Assembly: GCF_001650345.1 (NCBI RefSeq)
Contig: NZ_LVHF01000012.1
Coordinates: 1,178,001 to 1,242,000 of the forward strand
From: Photobacterium jeanii
GTDB lineage: Bacteria; Pseudomonadota; Gammaproteobacteria; Enterobacterales; Vibrionaceae
Direction: 5' to 3'
Length of the DNA stretch: 64,000 nucleotides
Positions 7,880 to 15,491 of the stretch are shown in pieces (the first letter of the stretch is position 1; each line of letters begins with the position of its first letter). A program made the position numbers and the translations under genes. The notes beneath the pieces were generated by a model that saw nothing but the letters and a program-made list of their open reading frames with translations, made no database searches and was not told the origin of the DNA.

Positions 7880-8953
7880 ATGGCGGTGAACACCCAATGG
7901 ATTAACAACGCAATACGGAAAATTGAAGCCGATTTCCAACGCTCGGCAGACACCCATCTTATCAAACTGACCATTCCCAGCCTCGACGGCATTGATATTT
8001 ATCTTAAAGATGAAAGTACTCACCCCACAGGCAGCTTGAAACACCGTTTAGCACGTTCACTGTTTTTGTATGCCTTGTGCAACGGTTGGATCAATGAAGG
8101 CACTACCGTTATCGAATCTTCATCGGGCAGCACGGCAGTCTCAGAAGCTTATTTTGCACGCTTGCTTGGTCTACCTTTTATTGCCGTGGTGCCACGTAAG
8201 ACCGCTTATAAAAAGATAGAGCAAATTGAGTTTTATGGCGGACAAGCCCACTTTGTTGATAGTCCTAGCGAGATCTATGATGAATCGCGTCGGTTAGCCA
8301 AAGCGCTCAACGGTCATTACATGGATCAGTTCACCTACGCCGAACGCGCCACCGACTGGCGCGGCAATAACAACATTGCCAATAGCATCTTTAGCCAAAT
8401 GGCGTTGGAAGCACACCCTATCCCACGTTGGATTGTCATGAGCCCGGGTACAGGCGGCACGTCCGCCACTATTGGCCGTTATATTCGCTATCAAATGCAC
8501 CCGACCCAATTGTGTGTCGTTGACCCTGAAAACTCCGTTTTCCACGCCTATTACCAAACCCGAGACAGCTCTCTGACTGGCGATAAAGGCAGCCGTATTG
8601 AAGGGATTGGACGTCCTCGAGTTGAACCTAGCTTTATTCCAGATGTGATCAATGAAATGCGCACCATTCCCGATGCTGCCAGTGTGGCAACCGCTCATTG
8701 GCTGGAAAAGTTGTTAGGGCGCAAAGCTGGTGCGTCGACCGGCACCAACCTTTATGGCGTATTGCAACTGGCATGCGAGATGAAAGCACGCGGCGAAACA
8801 GGCTCGATAGTAACGTTACTGTGCGATAGCGGTGAGCGTTATTTAGATACCTATTTTGATGAGCAATGGGTCGCGACCAATATCGGGAATATCTCACCGT
8901 ATTTGGCGCAATTAGAAAATCTGGAACAAACGGGTTGTTTGGATAAAGTGTAA
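7880..8953 (+). CDS. Cysteine synthase-fold PLP enzyme, probable L-cysteine desulfhydrase (Cds1-like)
   Basis: 357 residues. It has the beta-family PLP fold. The Schiff-base lysine is K54 in HPTGSLKHR, the substrate loop is [11 protein letters not shown] (about 78-88), and the phosphate-binding loop is SPGTGGTSA (about 193-201). Relatives annotated as cysteine synthases include Cds1-type enzymes that break down cysteine to sulfide, ammonia and pyruvate. The divergent DecR-like cysteine regulator favours the degradative role here; cysteine synthase or cystathionine beta-synthase activity cannot be excluded. GAGG lies about nine bases before ATG 7880. A two-codon ORF (ATGAATTAA at 7858) with its own AAAGGAC site precedes it. 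Confidence 0.8.
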   Translation: MAVNTQWINNAIRKIEADFQRSADTHLIKLTIPSLDGIDIYLKDESTHPTGSLKHRLARSLFLYALCNGWINEGTTVIESSSGSTAVSEAYFARLLGLPFIAVVPRKTAYKKIEQIEFYGGQAHFVDSPSEIYDESRRLAKALNGHYMDQFTYAERATDWRGNNNIANSIFSQMALEAHPIPRWIVMSPGTGGTSATIGRYIRYQMHPTQLCVVDPENSVFHAYYQTRDSSLTGDKGSRIEGIGRPRVEPSFIPDVINEMRTIPDAASVATAHWLEKLLGRKAGASTGTNLYGVLQLACEMKARGETGSIVTLLCDSGERYLDTYFDEQWVATNIGNISPYLAQLENLEQTGCLDKV

Positions 8954-8984
8954 ACAGCTCAACTCATTTTTCTGTTTCGATTGC

Positions 8985-9085
8985 CATAGGGGTGCGGTAG
9001 CATTGCAGATGCCAGAAGAGAACCTGCTTGTGGCCTACCTGCGAACTCGCGTTTCAGGTAGCACCCTACCGACTGTTTTTCGGTA
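8985..9085 (+). ncRNA. Structured 5' leader of queC, candidate cis-regulatory RNA
   Basis: The 156-base gap before queC folds well by eye. An outer stem pairs 8990-8995 (GGGTGC) with 9061-9066 (GCACCC). Inside are a small hairpin GCAT/ATGC (9000-9012) and a strong hairpin CTACCT...AGGTAG (9035-9061) closed by GCG-aact-CGC. GGTAG at 9057-9061, or at 8996-9000, can instead pair with CTACC at 9066-9070, so alternative folds exist. A last hairpin ACCGA/TCGGT (9068-9084) lies about ten bases before the ribosome site TAGGAC. It does not match a riboswitch consensus I can recall. Confidence 0.45.
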
Positions 9086-9109
9086 AGAACAATTTATAGG
9101 ACATTAAAA

Positions 9110-9808
9110 ATGCGCAAAGCTGTCGTTGTTTTTAGTGGCGGTCAGGACTCAACCACTTGTTTGATCCAAGCTATCGCCCAATACGATGAAGTACACTGTA
9201 TTACTTTCGACTATGGTCAACGCCATAAGTTAGAAATCGAGATCGCTGAAGCTATCTGTAAAAAACTCAATGTGGCTGCCCATAAAGTCATGGATGTGGG
9301 TCTGCTAAATGAACTGGCTATCAGCTCATTAACTCGTGACAACATTGCGGTTTCTCATGAGCTTCAAGAAAACGGTCTGCCAAACTCGTTTGTACCAGGG
9401 CGCAATATTCTGTTCCTGACCCTTGCGGGTATCTATGCCTACCAAATCGGCGCTGAAGCTGTGATCACTGGCGTATGTGAAACAGATTTTTCAGGCTACC
9501 CAGACTGCCGTGACGAGTTCGTGAAATCCCTCAACCAATCACTGGTATTGGGCATGGATCGCGCGCTGAAAATTGAAACGCCGCTTATGTGGCTCAATAA
9601 AGCAGAAACATGGGCACTTGCCGATCAATACCAAGAATTGCAGTTTGTTCGTGAACACACACTAACTTGTTATAACGGCGTGGTAGGTGACGGCTGTGGT
9701 GATTGCCCATCGTGCGATCTTCGTCGTGCAGGTCTTGAAGAATACTTAGCGGATCAAGCTGAGATTATGGCTGAGCTTGAACGAAAACAAGCGCAAGGCA
9801 AAGCTTAA
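9110..9808 (+). CDS. queC: 7-cyano-7-deazaguanine synthase
   Basis: 232 residues, the usual length. It converts 7-carboxy-7-deazaguanine with ammonia and ATP into preQ0 on the pathway to queuosine in tRNA. The ATP-pyrophosphatase loop SGGQDSTTC is at residues 9-17. The C-terminal zinc site is made by the cysteines in [30 protein letters not shown], also conserved, is present. The gene is monocistronic, between a structured leader and a rho-independent terminator. Confidence 0.95.
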   Translation: MRKAVVVFSGGQDSTTCLIQAIAQYDEVHCITFDYGQRHKLEIEIAEAICKKLNVAAHKVMDVGLLNELAISSLTRDNIAVSHELQENGLPNSFVPGRNILFLTLAGIYAYQIGAEAVITGVCETDFSGYPDCRDEFVKSLNQSLVLGMDRALKIETPLMWLNKAETWALADQYQELQFVREHTLTCYNGVVGDGCGDCPSCDLRRAGLEEYLADQAEIMAELERKQAQGKA

Positions 9809-9852
9809 ACAAGGCAACTGACACCAACGCCCGTTGGTAAAGTAAGCATCAA

Positions 9853-9882
9853 AGGTGAAGTTTCAAGCTTCGCCTTTTTTAT
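9853..9882 (+). terminator. Rho-independent terminator of queC
   Basis: Stem AGGTGAAG / CTTCGCCT (one G-U pair), seven-base loop, then six T. It lies 45 bases after the queC stop. Confidence 0.85.
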
Positions 9883-9993
9883 ACTTAAACCAAAACTTTA
9901 CAGCTTACTCTCCCCCGCGAACGCCCTCATTTATCATCGTTTTCATAACCACAGAGACACCCTAATCCGTACAGAGTTCCAAAAAATATAGAT

Positions 9994-10045
9994 ATGGAAT
10001 ACCATACGGTCTATAATCTCGCACCCAATTGGAACGCTATTCCAT
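9994..10045. repeat. Spaced inverted repeat upstream of the Omp85-like gene
   Basis: ATGGAATA at 9994-10001 is mirrored by TATTCCAT at 10038-10045, 36 bases apart. Between them lie CCATACGG and TATAAT (10012-10017), which could be a -10 box. The arrangement would suit a regulator binding both sides of the promoter. Nothing else is recognised in the gap 9883-10079. Confidence 0.35.
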
Positions 10046-10079
10046 AAATGTAATTTTTATATCGACTCTGGGTACGACT

Positions 10080-11390
10080 ATGTTGTTTCAACGCTGGCTG
10101 ATCAGACTACTATGCCTAACACCAACTGCAGTGCTAGCAGATAGCCTCTCAGCCACACACACATCGCCAAACCACGCTCCTGTGACCGACAAGGCCGCGA
10201 TTGAATTTATGGCTGACCGTGAACAGGCGGAACAAGCACTCACGCAATATGATCAAGCGATTGACACGCTAGAGCAGCAGCCTGACAGCGAACACAACGC
10301 CCAGTTGATTGACGATTTAGCGTATGCACGCAAGTACCATCAAGAAATAAATGGCTTACCGATATTTACCTTTCTCGGTGGCCCAGCTTATACCCCAGAG
10401 CAAGGTATTTTAGTCGCAGCTGGTGGACTCTATTCATTCAAGTCTGATCGCCAACAACAAGATCTACAACGCTCTAGCGTGTCTTTATTTGTAGTCGCGA
10501 ATGCAGTTGATAACGACATCGGTTATGGACTTCGCGCCAAGCACAACCTGTTTTGGAACAACAACGATATCCAATTCATTGGAATGTGGAATGCAGGCAT
10601 GCAAACCAAACATTACTGGGGAATTGGCTACGATAACGCGCAAGCCTTTGAGCTTGGCGATGCCACCAAACAACAAGTGCTCAGCACTACCTATGAGTCG
10701 AACCTCAACTTCCGCCTCAAAGACGAGTGGTTTGTTGGCCCAGCTATTCGCATTAATTACTACGCGCCGCAAGATACAGATGCAGGTGAAGCGATCGCCA
10801 ATGATCCCAATTATCTTGCATTTGAAGACAAGCCCTTCACTTTGGGCTTAGGTGGTGCGCTGCAATTTGACTCTCGCGACGTGGCTGTGAATGCATGGCA
10901 AGGGCAATACGCCAAACTGCAATACCTTGTTTTTAATTCACAGTTAGGTAGCCAAGCTAGCTACGAAAAATTAGATGTTCAGCATCGCTTTTACCATAGC
11001 TTGGAACAAGGACGAGTAATTGCTACCTACGCAGCTTACCAGCAGGCATGGGGCGATATTCCCTATTACGACATGCCAACCTTAGGTGGACCAACGTCAA
11101 TGCGGGGTTACTACCAAGGGCAATATCGTGACCGCACCACCGCAGAACTAACCACTGAATACCGCCACACATTTAAACGCAATAATGGCGAGCTCTCCAA
11201 CCACGGCATCACTTTGTGGACTGGCGTTGGCTCGGTGGCAGAAAGCGCCAAACAACTGAGCGACCACTTACTACTTAGCTATGGCGTCGGCTATCGCTAC
11301 GAAGTGCAACCACGTATGAACGTACGATTGGATTTGGGCTTTAGCGAGCACGGCATGGCGTTTTATTTCAACTTTACTGAGGCATTTTAA
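10080..11390 (+). CDS. Omp85-like outer membrane beta-barrel without POTRA domains
   Basis: 436 residues from ATG 10080, chosen because it opens a good signal peptide (MLFQRWLIRLLCLTPTAVLA); a longer frame begins at 10029. After cleavage there is a short helical or coiled region (about 35-90, EQALTQYDQAIDTLEQ) rather than POTRA repeats, then a barrel of alternating strands. MRGYYQGQYRDR near residue 340 matches the VRGF/Y motif of the Omp85 superfamily loop 6. The protein ends in ...FYFNFTEAF, with a terminal aromatic residue as required for BAM recognition. Such short Omp85 relatives have few known functions; lipid or protein export is possible. The next gene, 14 nt on, is another barrel, likely co-transcribed. 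Confidence 0.75.
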   Translation: MLFQRWLIRLLCLTPTAVLADSLSATHTSPNHAPVTDKAAIEFMADREQAEQALTQYDQAIDTLEQQPDSEHNAQLIDDLAYARKYHQEINGLPIFTFLGGPAYTPEQGILVAAGGLYSFKSDRQQQDLQRSSVSLFVVANAVDNDIGYGLRAKHNLFWNNNDIQFIGMWNAGMQTKHYWGIGYDNAQAFELGDATKQQVLSTTYESNLNFRLKDEWFVGPAIRINYYAPQDTDAGEAIANDPNYLAFEDKPFTLGLGGALQFDSRDVAVNAWQGQYAKLQYLVFNSQLGSQASYEKLDVQHRFYHSLEQGRVIATYAAYQQAWGDIPYYDMPTLGGPTSMRGYYQGQYRDRTTAELTTEYRHTFKRNNGELSNHGITLWTGVGSVAESAKQLSDHLLLSYGVGYRYEVQPRMNVRLDLGFSEHGMAFYFNFTEAF

Positions 11391-11403
11391 GCGAGATATC
11401 ACT

Positions 11404-12468
11404 GTGAAAATGAAGCACTCTTTATTAACTGGCGCCGCGCTTTTCGCTGGCGCGTTATCCCCTTTCACGCACGCACAAGACAGTGATGTCCTCGCGCAAG
11501 TTGAACGCGAAAAGAACAATATCCACTGGAGCGGATTACCCGTTTTTGGCGATAAAGCCCGTGAGCTAGGTTACGACTTACCGATTCCGGTTGGTTTTGG
11601 GATCTACATGAATACTCAGGAAGTCGAGTATGTGGCGGAAAATGACTTCAAATTGAATGCACATGGTGGTGCGTTAGGTCGATTATGTAATGTGCCCGCG
11701 GTTCCTGAAATTCCAAGCCGTCCAGGAAATCCGACGAATCCAACTAATCCAGAGCGTCCGTCACGTCCTGCGGCCACCTCTACGGGTGGTAACAGCTGTG
11801 CGATGGCAATCCCTGCCGAAAATGTAGGGATTACAGGGAAAGATGACAGTATTCAGCTTCGCCTAGATGCGTGGGTTTTCCCTTTCATGAATGTTTATGG
11901 TCTTGCTGGTTATACCCGAGGCACCAAAGATATTACCGCTGATCTCTCAACTATAAAATTAGAGAATAAAACAGTCACACTACCTGACGGCATCCCAACA
12001 ACGCTGCCGCTTCACCTTGAATATGAAGCCTATAACCTTGGTATCGGTACTGTGTTAGCGGGGCAATTTGAAGTGATTGATGGCATGCGTCCTATCATCG
12101 TCACCGCCGTGGGTGCGATGACCAACTCTTGGACCACCACCACCGACAGCACGATTCGTACGTCGATTGGTGCCCTGCGTATTGGTCAGCGTTACGACGT
12201 CCCTTACGGTAAGCTAACTTTACTTGGTGGCTATACGTATCAAATGATCCAGCAAAACGTCAGCGGCAGCATTTCACTCGAAGGTACACCGCTATCTAGC
12301 GTCGCTGAGTCGATTGATTTTGATGTCGATTTAAAGAGTAAAGAGAGCTCTAACATGGCCATCAGCGCCGTGTATGACTTTGGTGATAACAACGAGTGGT
12401 CGTTGTTTGCCGAGTACGGATTCTTAAACTGGAATCAGTTTACTTTCTCGCTCGGTCGCCGTTTCTAA
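11404..12468 (+). CDS. Predicted outer membrane beta-barrel protein, partner of the Omp85-like gene
   Basis: 354 residues from GTG 11404; ATG 11410 is equally possible. It has a signal peptide (MKHSLLTGAALFAGALSPFTHA), a short helical segment, then SGLPVFGDKAR, which echoes NGLPIF in the upstream Omp85-like protein. Residues about 100-125 form a proline-rich stretch (NPTNPTNPERPSRP) flanked by two cysteines that could form a disulfide-bound loop. The rest alternates like barrel strands and ends in SLGRRF, with a terminal Phe. No family recognised. A bidirectional terminator follows. Confidence 0.65.
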   Translation: MKMKHSLLTGAALFAGALSPFTHAQDSDVLAQVEREKNNIHWSGLPVFGDKARELGYDLPIPVGFGIYMNTQEVEYVAENDFKLNAHGGALGRLCNVPAVPEIPSRPGNPTNPTNPERPSRPAATSTGGNSCAMAIPAENVGITGKDDSIQLRLDAWVFPFMNVYGLAGYTRGTKDITADLSTIKLENKTVTLPDGIPTTLPLHLEYEAYNLGIGTVLAGQFEVIDGMRPIIVTAVGAMTNSWTTTTDSTIRTSIGALRIGQRYDVPYGKLTLLGGYTYQMIQQNVSGSISLEGTPLSSVAESIDFDVDLKSKESSNMAISAVYDFGDNNEWSLFAEYGFLNWNQFTFSLGRRF

Positions 12469-12521
12469 ACCTATCGCGTTTGGAATTGACACCAAGTTAG
12501 ATAAATCGCAGGCATAAAAAA

Positions 12522-12545
12522 ACGGAGCATCGCGCTCCGTTTTTA
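12522..12545. terminator. Bidirectional terminator between the barrel gene and prmB
   Basis: ACGGAGC-atcgc-GCTCCGT, with a T run after it on the plus strand and an A run (T on the minus strand) before it. It serves both convergent genes. Confidence 0.85.
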
Positions 12546-12568
12546 ATATCCTCTCTTTCTAACGTGAA

Positions 12569-13501
12569 TTAGTCACGGTAGATAGAAAACTCTTCGTGGC
12601 ATGCCACTAGCTGTTCACGCGTTAGCATGAAGACACCGTGACCACCGTTTTCGAATTCAATCCAAGTAAATGGAATGTGCGGGTACTGCTCTTCAACGTG
12701 GATCATCGAGTTACCCACTTCACAGATCAGAATACCGTCTTCTTTTAGGTAATCAGGTGCATTTGCCATAATACGTCGGAACAGTTTCAGACCATCGCTA
12801 CCTGCCGCCAAACCAAGCTCAGGCTCGTGACGGAACTCATCCGGTAGGCTGTCCATGTCTTCTTGATCCACGTAAGGTGGGTTAGACACGATCAGGTCGT
12901 ATTTGTCTTTTGGCACATCACGTAGCAAGTCCGAACGCAGTGGGATCACTTGTTGTTCTAGACCGTGGTCTGTGATGTTTTGCTCAGCAACAGCTAGCGC
13001 GTCTGTTGAGATATCAACAATGTCCACTTCGGCTTCAGGGAACATATGCGCACAAGCGATACCGATACAGCCGCTACCAGTACACAGATCCATGATGCGC
13101 GTTGGGCGCTCTTTTAGGAATGGTTCAAAGCTGTTTTCAATCAGCTCACCGATTGGCGAACGTGGCACAAGCACACGCTCATCGACGAAGAATTCCATAC
13201 CACAGAAGTAAGCTTTGTTCGTTAGGTAAGACACAGGTGTGCGCTCGTTGATACGACGGATAACGCGCTCAACAATGCGTAGGCGCTCGCTGCTTGTTAG
13301 GCGCGAATCACGTACTTCTGCTGGAATATCAAGTGGTAGGTACAACGTAGGTAGAACCAGCTGAACGGCTTCATCCCATGCGTTATCAGTACCGTGACCA
13401 TAAAAAAGACCCGCGGCATTGAAACGGCTTACCGTCCAACGTAGCATGTCTTGTAATGTATGAAGTTCGTTGACGGCTTCGTCGACAAAAATCTTATCCA
13501 A
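12569..13501 (-). CDS. prmB: Ribosomal protein L3 N5-glutamine methyltransferase
   Basis: 310 residues. It methylates a glutamine of ribosomal protein uL3 using S-adenosylmethionine. Motif I is [12 protein letters not shown] (about 138-149), and the catalytic NPPY signature of glutamine/adenine N-methyltransferases is at 207-210. The length and the N-terminal helical region fit PrmB rather than the release-factor enzyme PrmC. It is divergent from smrB with a 53-base gap, as in other Vibrionaceae and enterics. Confidence 0.93.
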   Translation of the reverse strand: MDKIFVDEAVNELHTLQDMLRWTVSRFNAAGLFYGHGTDNAWDEAVQLVLPTLYLPLDIPAEVRDSRLTSSERLRIVERVIRRINERTPVSYLTNKAYFCGMEFFVDERVLVPRSPIGELIENSFEPFLKERPTRIMDLCTGSGCIGIACAHMFPEAEVDIVDISTDALAVAEQNITDHGLEQQVIPLRSDLLRDVPKDKYDLIVSNPPYVDQEDMDSLPDEFRHEPELGLAAGSDGLKLFRRIMANAPDYLKEDGILICEVGNSMIHVEEQYPHIPFTWIEFENGGHGVFMLTREQLVACHEEFSIYRD

Positions 13502-13554
13502 AATAGCCTCCGAATGACGCTACAATACCGCTATCAAGTTGTTGGAATTTCATT

Positions 13555-14085
13555 ATGACTAAAAAAGATCCTGCGTTAGAAGACGATTTCTCACTCTTCA
13601 AAGATGCGGTAAAGGGCGTAAAAAAGTTGACGCATGATACCATAATCACAACGCGCCGACAGAGCACAAAGACCGATACGCCGAAAGTGTCGGCAAAAGA
13701 AGCGCAAAATCATGAGTTTTATTTCTCGGATGAGTTTGAGCCGCATTTAAATGAAAACGGTCCGATGCAATATGCTCGTACAGGTGTGTCGAAATACGAA
13801 GTGAAGAAACTTCGTCGTGGTGTTTACGTCCCTGATATGTATCTCGACATGCATGGTATGACACAGCAAGAAGCGAAGCGAGAACTAGCCGCTATGATTG
13901 CTGCTTGCATCAAAGAAAAAGTGGCTTGTGCCTGTGTGATGCATGGGATCGGTAAGCATATTCTGAAAGCGAAAGCGCCAATGTGGCTAGCACAACACCC
14001 TGATGTTATGGCTTTTCACCAAGCGCCGCTTGAGTTCGGTGGCGACGGTGCGCTTTTGGTGTTACTCGACATTCCCGAGCGTTAA
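13555..14085 (+). CDS. smrB: Smr-domain endonuclease, ribosome rescue factor SmrB
   Basis: 176 residues. The C-terminal Smr domain has LDMHGMTQQEA (about 97-107) and VMHGIGKHILK (about 128-138). The DxH and HGxG motifs belong to the nuclease fold. In E. coli SmrB is recruited to collided ribosomes and cuts the mRNA between them. The basic N-terminal segment and length match the family. It is divergent from prmB and followed by a terminator. Confidence 0.92.
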   Translation: MTKKDPALEDDFSLFKDAVKGVKKLTHDTIITTRRQSTKTDTPKVSAKEAQNHEFYFSDEFEPHLNENGPMQYARTGVSKYEVKKLRRGVYVPDMYLDMHGMTQQEAKRELAAMIAACIKEKVACACVMHGIGKHILKAKAPMWLAQHPDVMAFHQAPLEFGGDGALLVLLDIPER

Positions 14086-14114
14086 TAAGCCCACTTTGAT
14101 ATTCCAAATGCAAA

Positions 14115-14139
14115 AAAGGTGAGCCACGCTCACCTTTTT
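14115..14139. terminator. Terminator after smrB, also facing the lipoprotein gene
   Basis: GGTGAGC-cac-GCTCACC (14118-14134), with a five-T run on the plus side and a six-A run on the other, so it can act in both directions between two convergent genes. Confidence 0.85.
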
Positions 14140-14158
14140 CATATGCTTACGACTTAAC

Positions 14159-14518
14159 TCAGTACACCCATCTTGCCAGTGCACCAACATTAATGACCTT
14201 ACCTTCTTTGATTAAAGTCACTTCACCGCTCTTACAAATCTGCATACGGGTTTTCAGCGCCGCTTCGCTGTAGTAATGCTCACAGTCACCATTACGCGCA
14301 CTGTCGATACGAGAGAAAATCGCAATACCACCACTGCGGCCAAAAGAGTCTGGCGAAGCAAACGTTAGGGTGCTGCCTGATGCTGAAATATGCATTTCTT
14401 CGCTTACACCATTTGCCCACTTAATTGCACCATTCGCGTTGATGCTCGGCCCAGCAGGACGGTGAACACAGCCTAGAAGAAACAGAGTACATACAAATGT
14501 CAGGAGTTTTATTTTCAT
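14159..14518 (-). CDS. Small predicted lipoprotein, function unknown
   Basis: 119 residues from ATG 14518 (MKIKLLTFVC). A lipoprotein signal peptide ends in the lipobox LLGC, with the lipidated cysteine at about residue 17. The next residues are V-H-R, not Asp, so outer-membrane sorting is expected. The mature part has two more cysteines (NGDCEHYY and MQICKSGE) that could form a disulfide, and looks beta-rich. I do not recognise the family. An in-frame start at 14545 is possible but would put a charged tail before the signal peptide. Confidence 0.7.
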   Translation of the reverse strand: MKIKLLTFVCTLFLLGCVHRPAGPSINANGAIKWANGVSEEMHISASGSTLTFASPDSFGRSGGIAIFSRIDSARNGDCEHYYSEAALKTRMQICKSGEVTLIKEGKVINVGALARWVY

Positions 14519-14595
14519 TACTACTTTCTTTCGTTGAAGGTGCAAACGTCAATCTTGGTACAGTGGCACCAAGCATCCCTATTGATCGCAATTAA

Positions 14596-14636
14596 TACCA
14601 ACCAGCTTTTTGCTCAAAGCGCTATTCTGGTTGGTA
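14596..14636. repeat. Perfect ten-base inverted repeat downstream of sixA
   Basis: TACCAACCAG at 14596-14605 and CTGGTTGGTA at 14627-14636. Within the loop, GCTTT and AAAGC can pair as an inner stem. There is no strong T run on either strand. It may end sixA transcription or be a small repeat element; the rest of the gap 14519-14734 shows nothing. Confidence 0.4.
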
Positions 14637-14734
14637 CTACTAAGCTATCGGCAATAATTGCCGTTGCTTAAGTGATATAAGCAAAAAACACACCAAAAGG
14701 GATAAGCGAGTCATACATGACTGAAAAGCTGAAA

Positions 14735-15208
14735 TTATCCGTGGGGAATAGCTTGCTCAAGGAAGGTGGCTTTACCGGTTTCAGGGTTGTAATCAATCGC
14801 AGCAATCGCTGACGTTTGGAACATAGGCGGCTGCATACCAACCACCAACTCAGCCGTTAGGTAACCCACTAAAGGAAGGTGAGAGACAATCACTAGAGTT
14901 TCTGGGCGTTCAAGATCAACCACAGCTTTAACATAAGCAGCGACATCTTCGGCATCACCATAAGGTGTAATATCTTCGACTGTCATTAACTTAGCGGGCG
15001 CTGGCAGAGCGTCTGTCATGGTTTGCCAAGTTTGCTGCGCACGCAAATACGGGCTAACCCAAGCCATTGCTAGCTGACCATCAAGCTGCTGCGCTAACCA
15101 CTCCGCCATTTGACGAGACTGTGCTTCACCGCGCGGGGTTAGTGGGCGCTCAGCGTCTGATGGCGCAAAGTTTTGCGCTTCACCGTGGCGCATAATAAAA
15201 ATTCGCAT
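14735..15208 (-). CDS. sixA: Phosphohistidine phosphatase SixA
   Basis: 157 residues, the typical length. It is a histidine phosphatase superfamily member with the catalytic RHGE at residues 7-10 and the second histidine in VSHLPLVG (about 110-117). In E. coli SixA removes phosphate from phosphohistidine in the nitrogen phosphotransferase protein NPr and was first described with ArcB. GGAAGATAAG precedes the ATG. It is divergent from the M16 protease gene with a 283-base gap. Confidence 0.92.
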   Translation of the reverse strand: MRIFIMRHGEAQNFAPSDAERPLTPRGEAQSRQMAEWLAQQLDGQLAMAWVSPYLRAQQTWQTMTDALPAPAKLMTVEDITPYGDAEDVAAYVKAVVDLERPETLVIVSHLPLVGYLTAELVVGMQPPMFQTSAIAAIDYNPETGKATFLEQAIPHG

Positions 15209-15491
15209 CTTATCTTCCGAAACTGTGATTCATCGCTATGCTAACAAGCCTTGCCGGAACTGAATAGCTATTGCGGCAATTCTCTTCCCATTCCGTGACC
15301 GTGGCGACAGCCCTTAGATTGCCGCCTTTTCGCTATTCCTGACAGTTATACGTTGCCGAATGTGTTAGCGGTTCAATAAAAAAGTGACAAAAATGATAAT
15401 AAAGTCAACATAGTTAGCGCGTTAAGTTTGCCAGCATTAGGGATGAGCGTCATAATTAGCCTAATTATCATAATAAATAGGCGTCCCTCCT

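Noticed and set aside
8985-9085. TPP, cobalamin or GEMM riboswitch in front of queC
   Set aside because: None of the conserved boxes of these classes is present in order; only isolated short matches occur.
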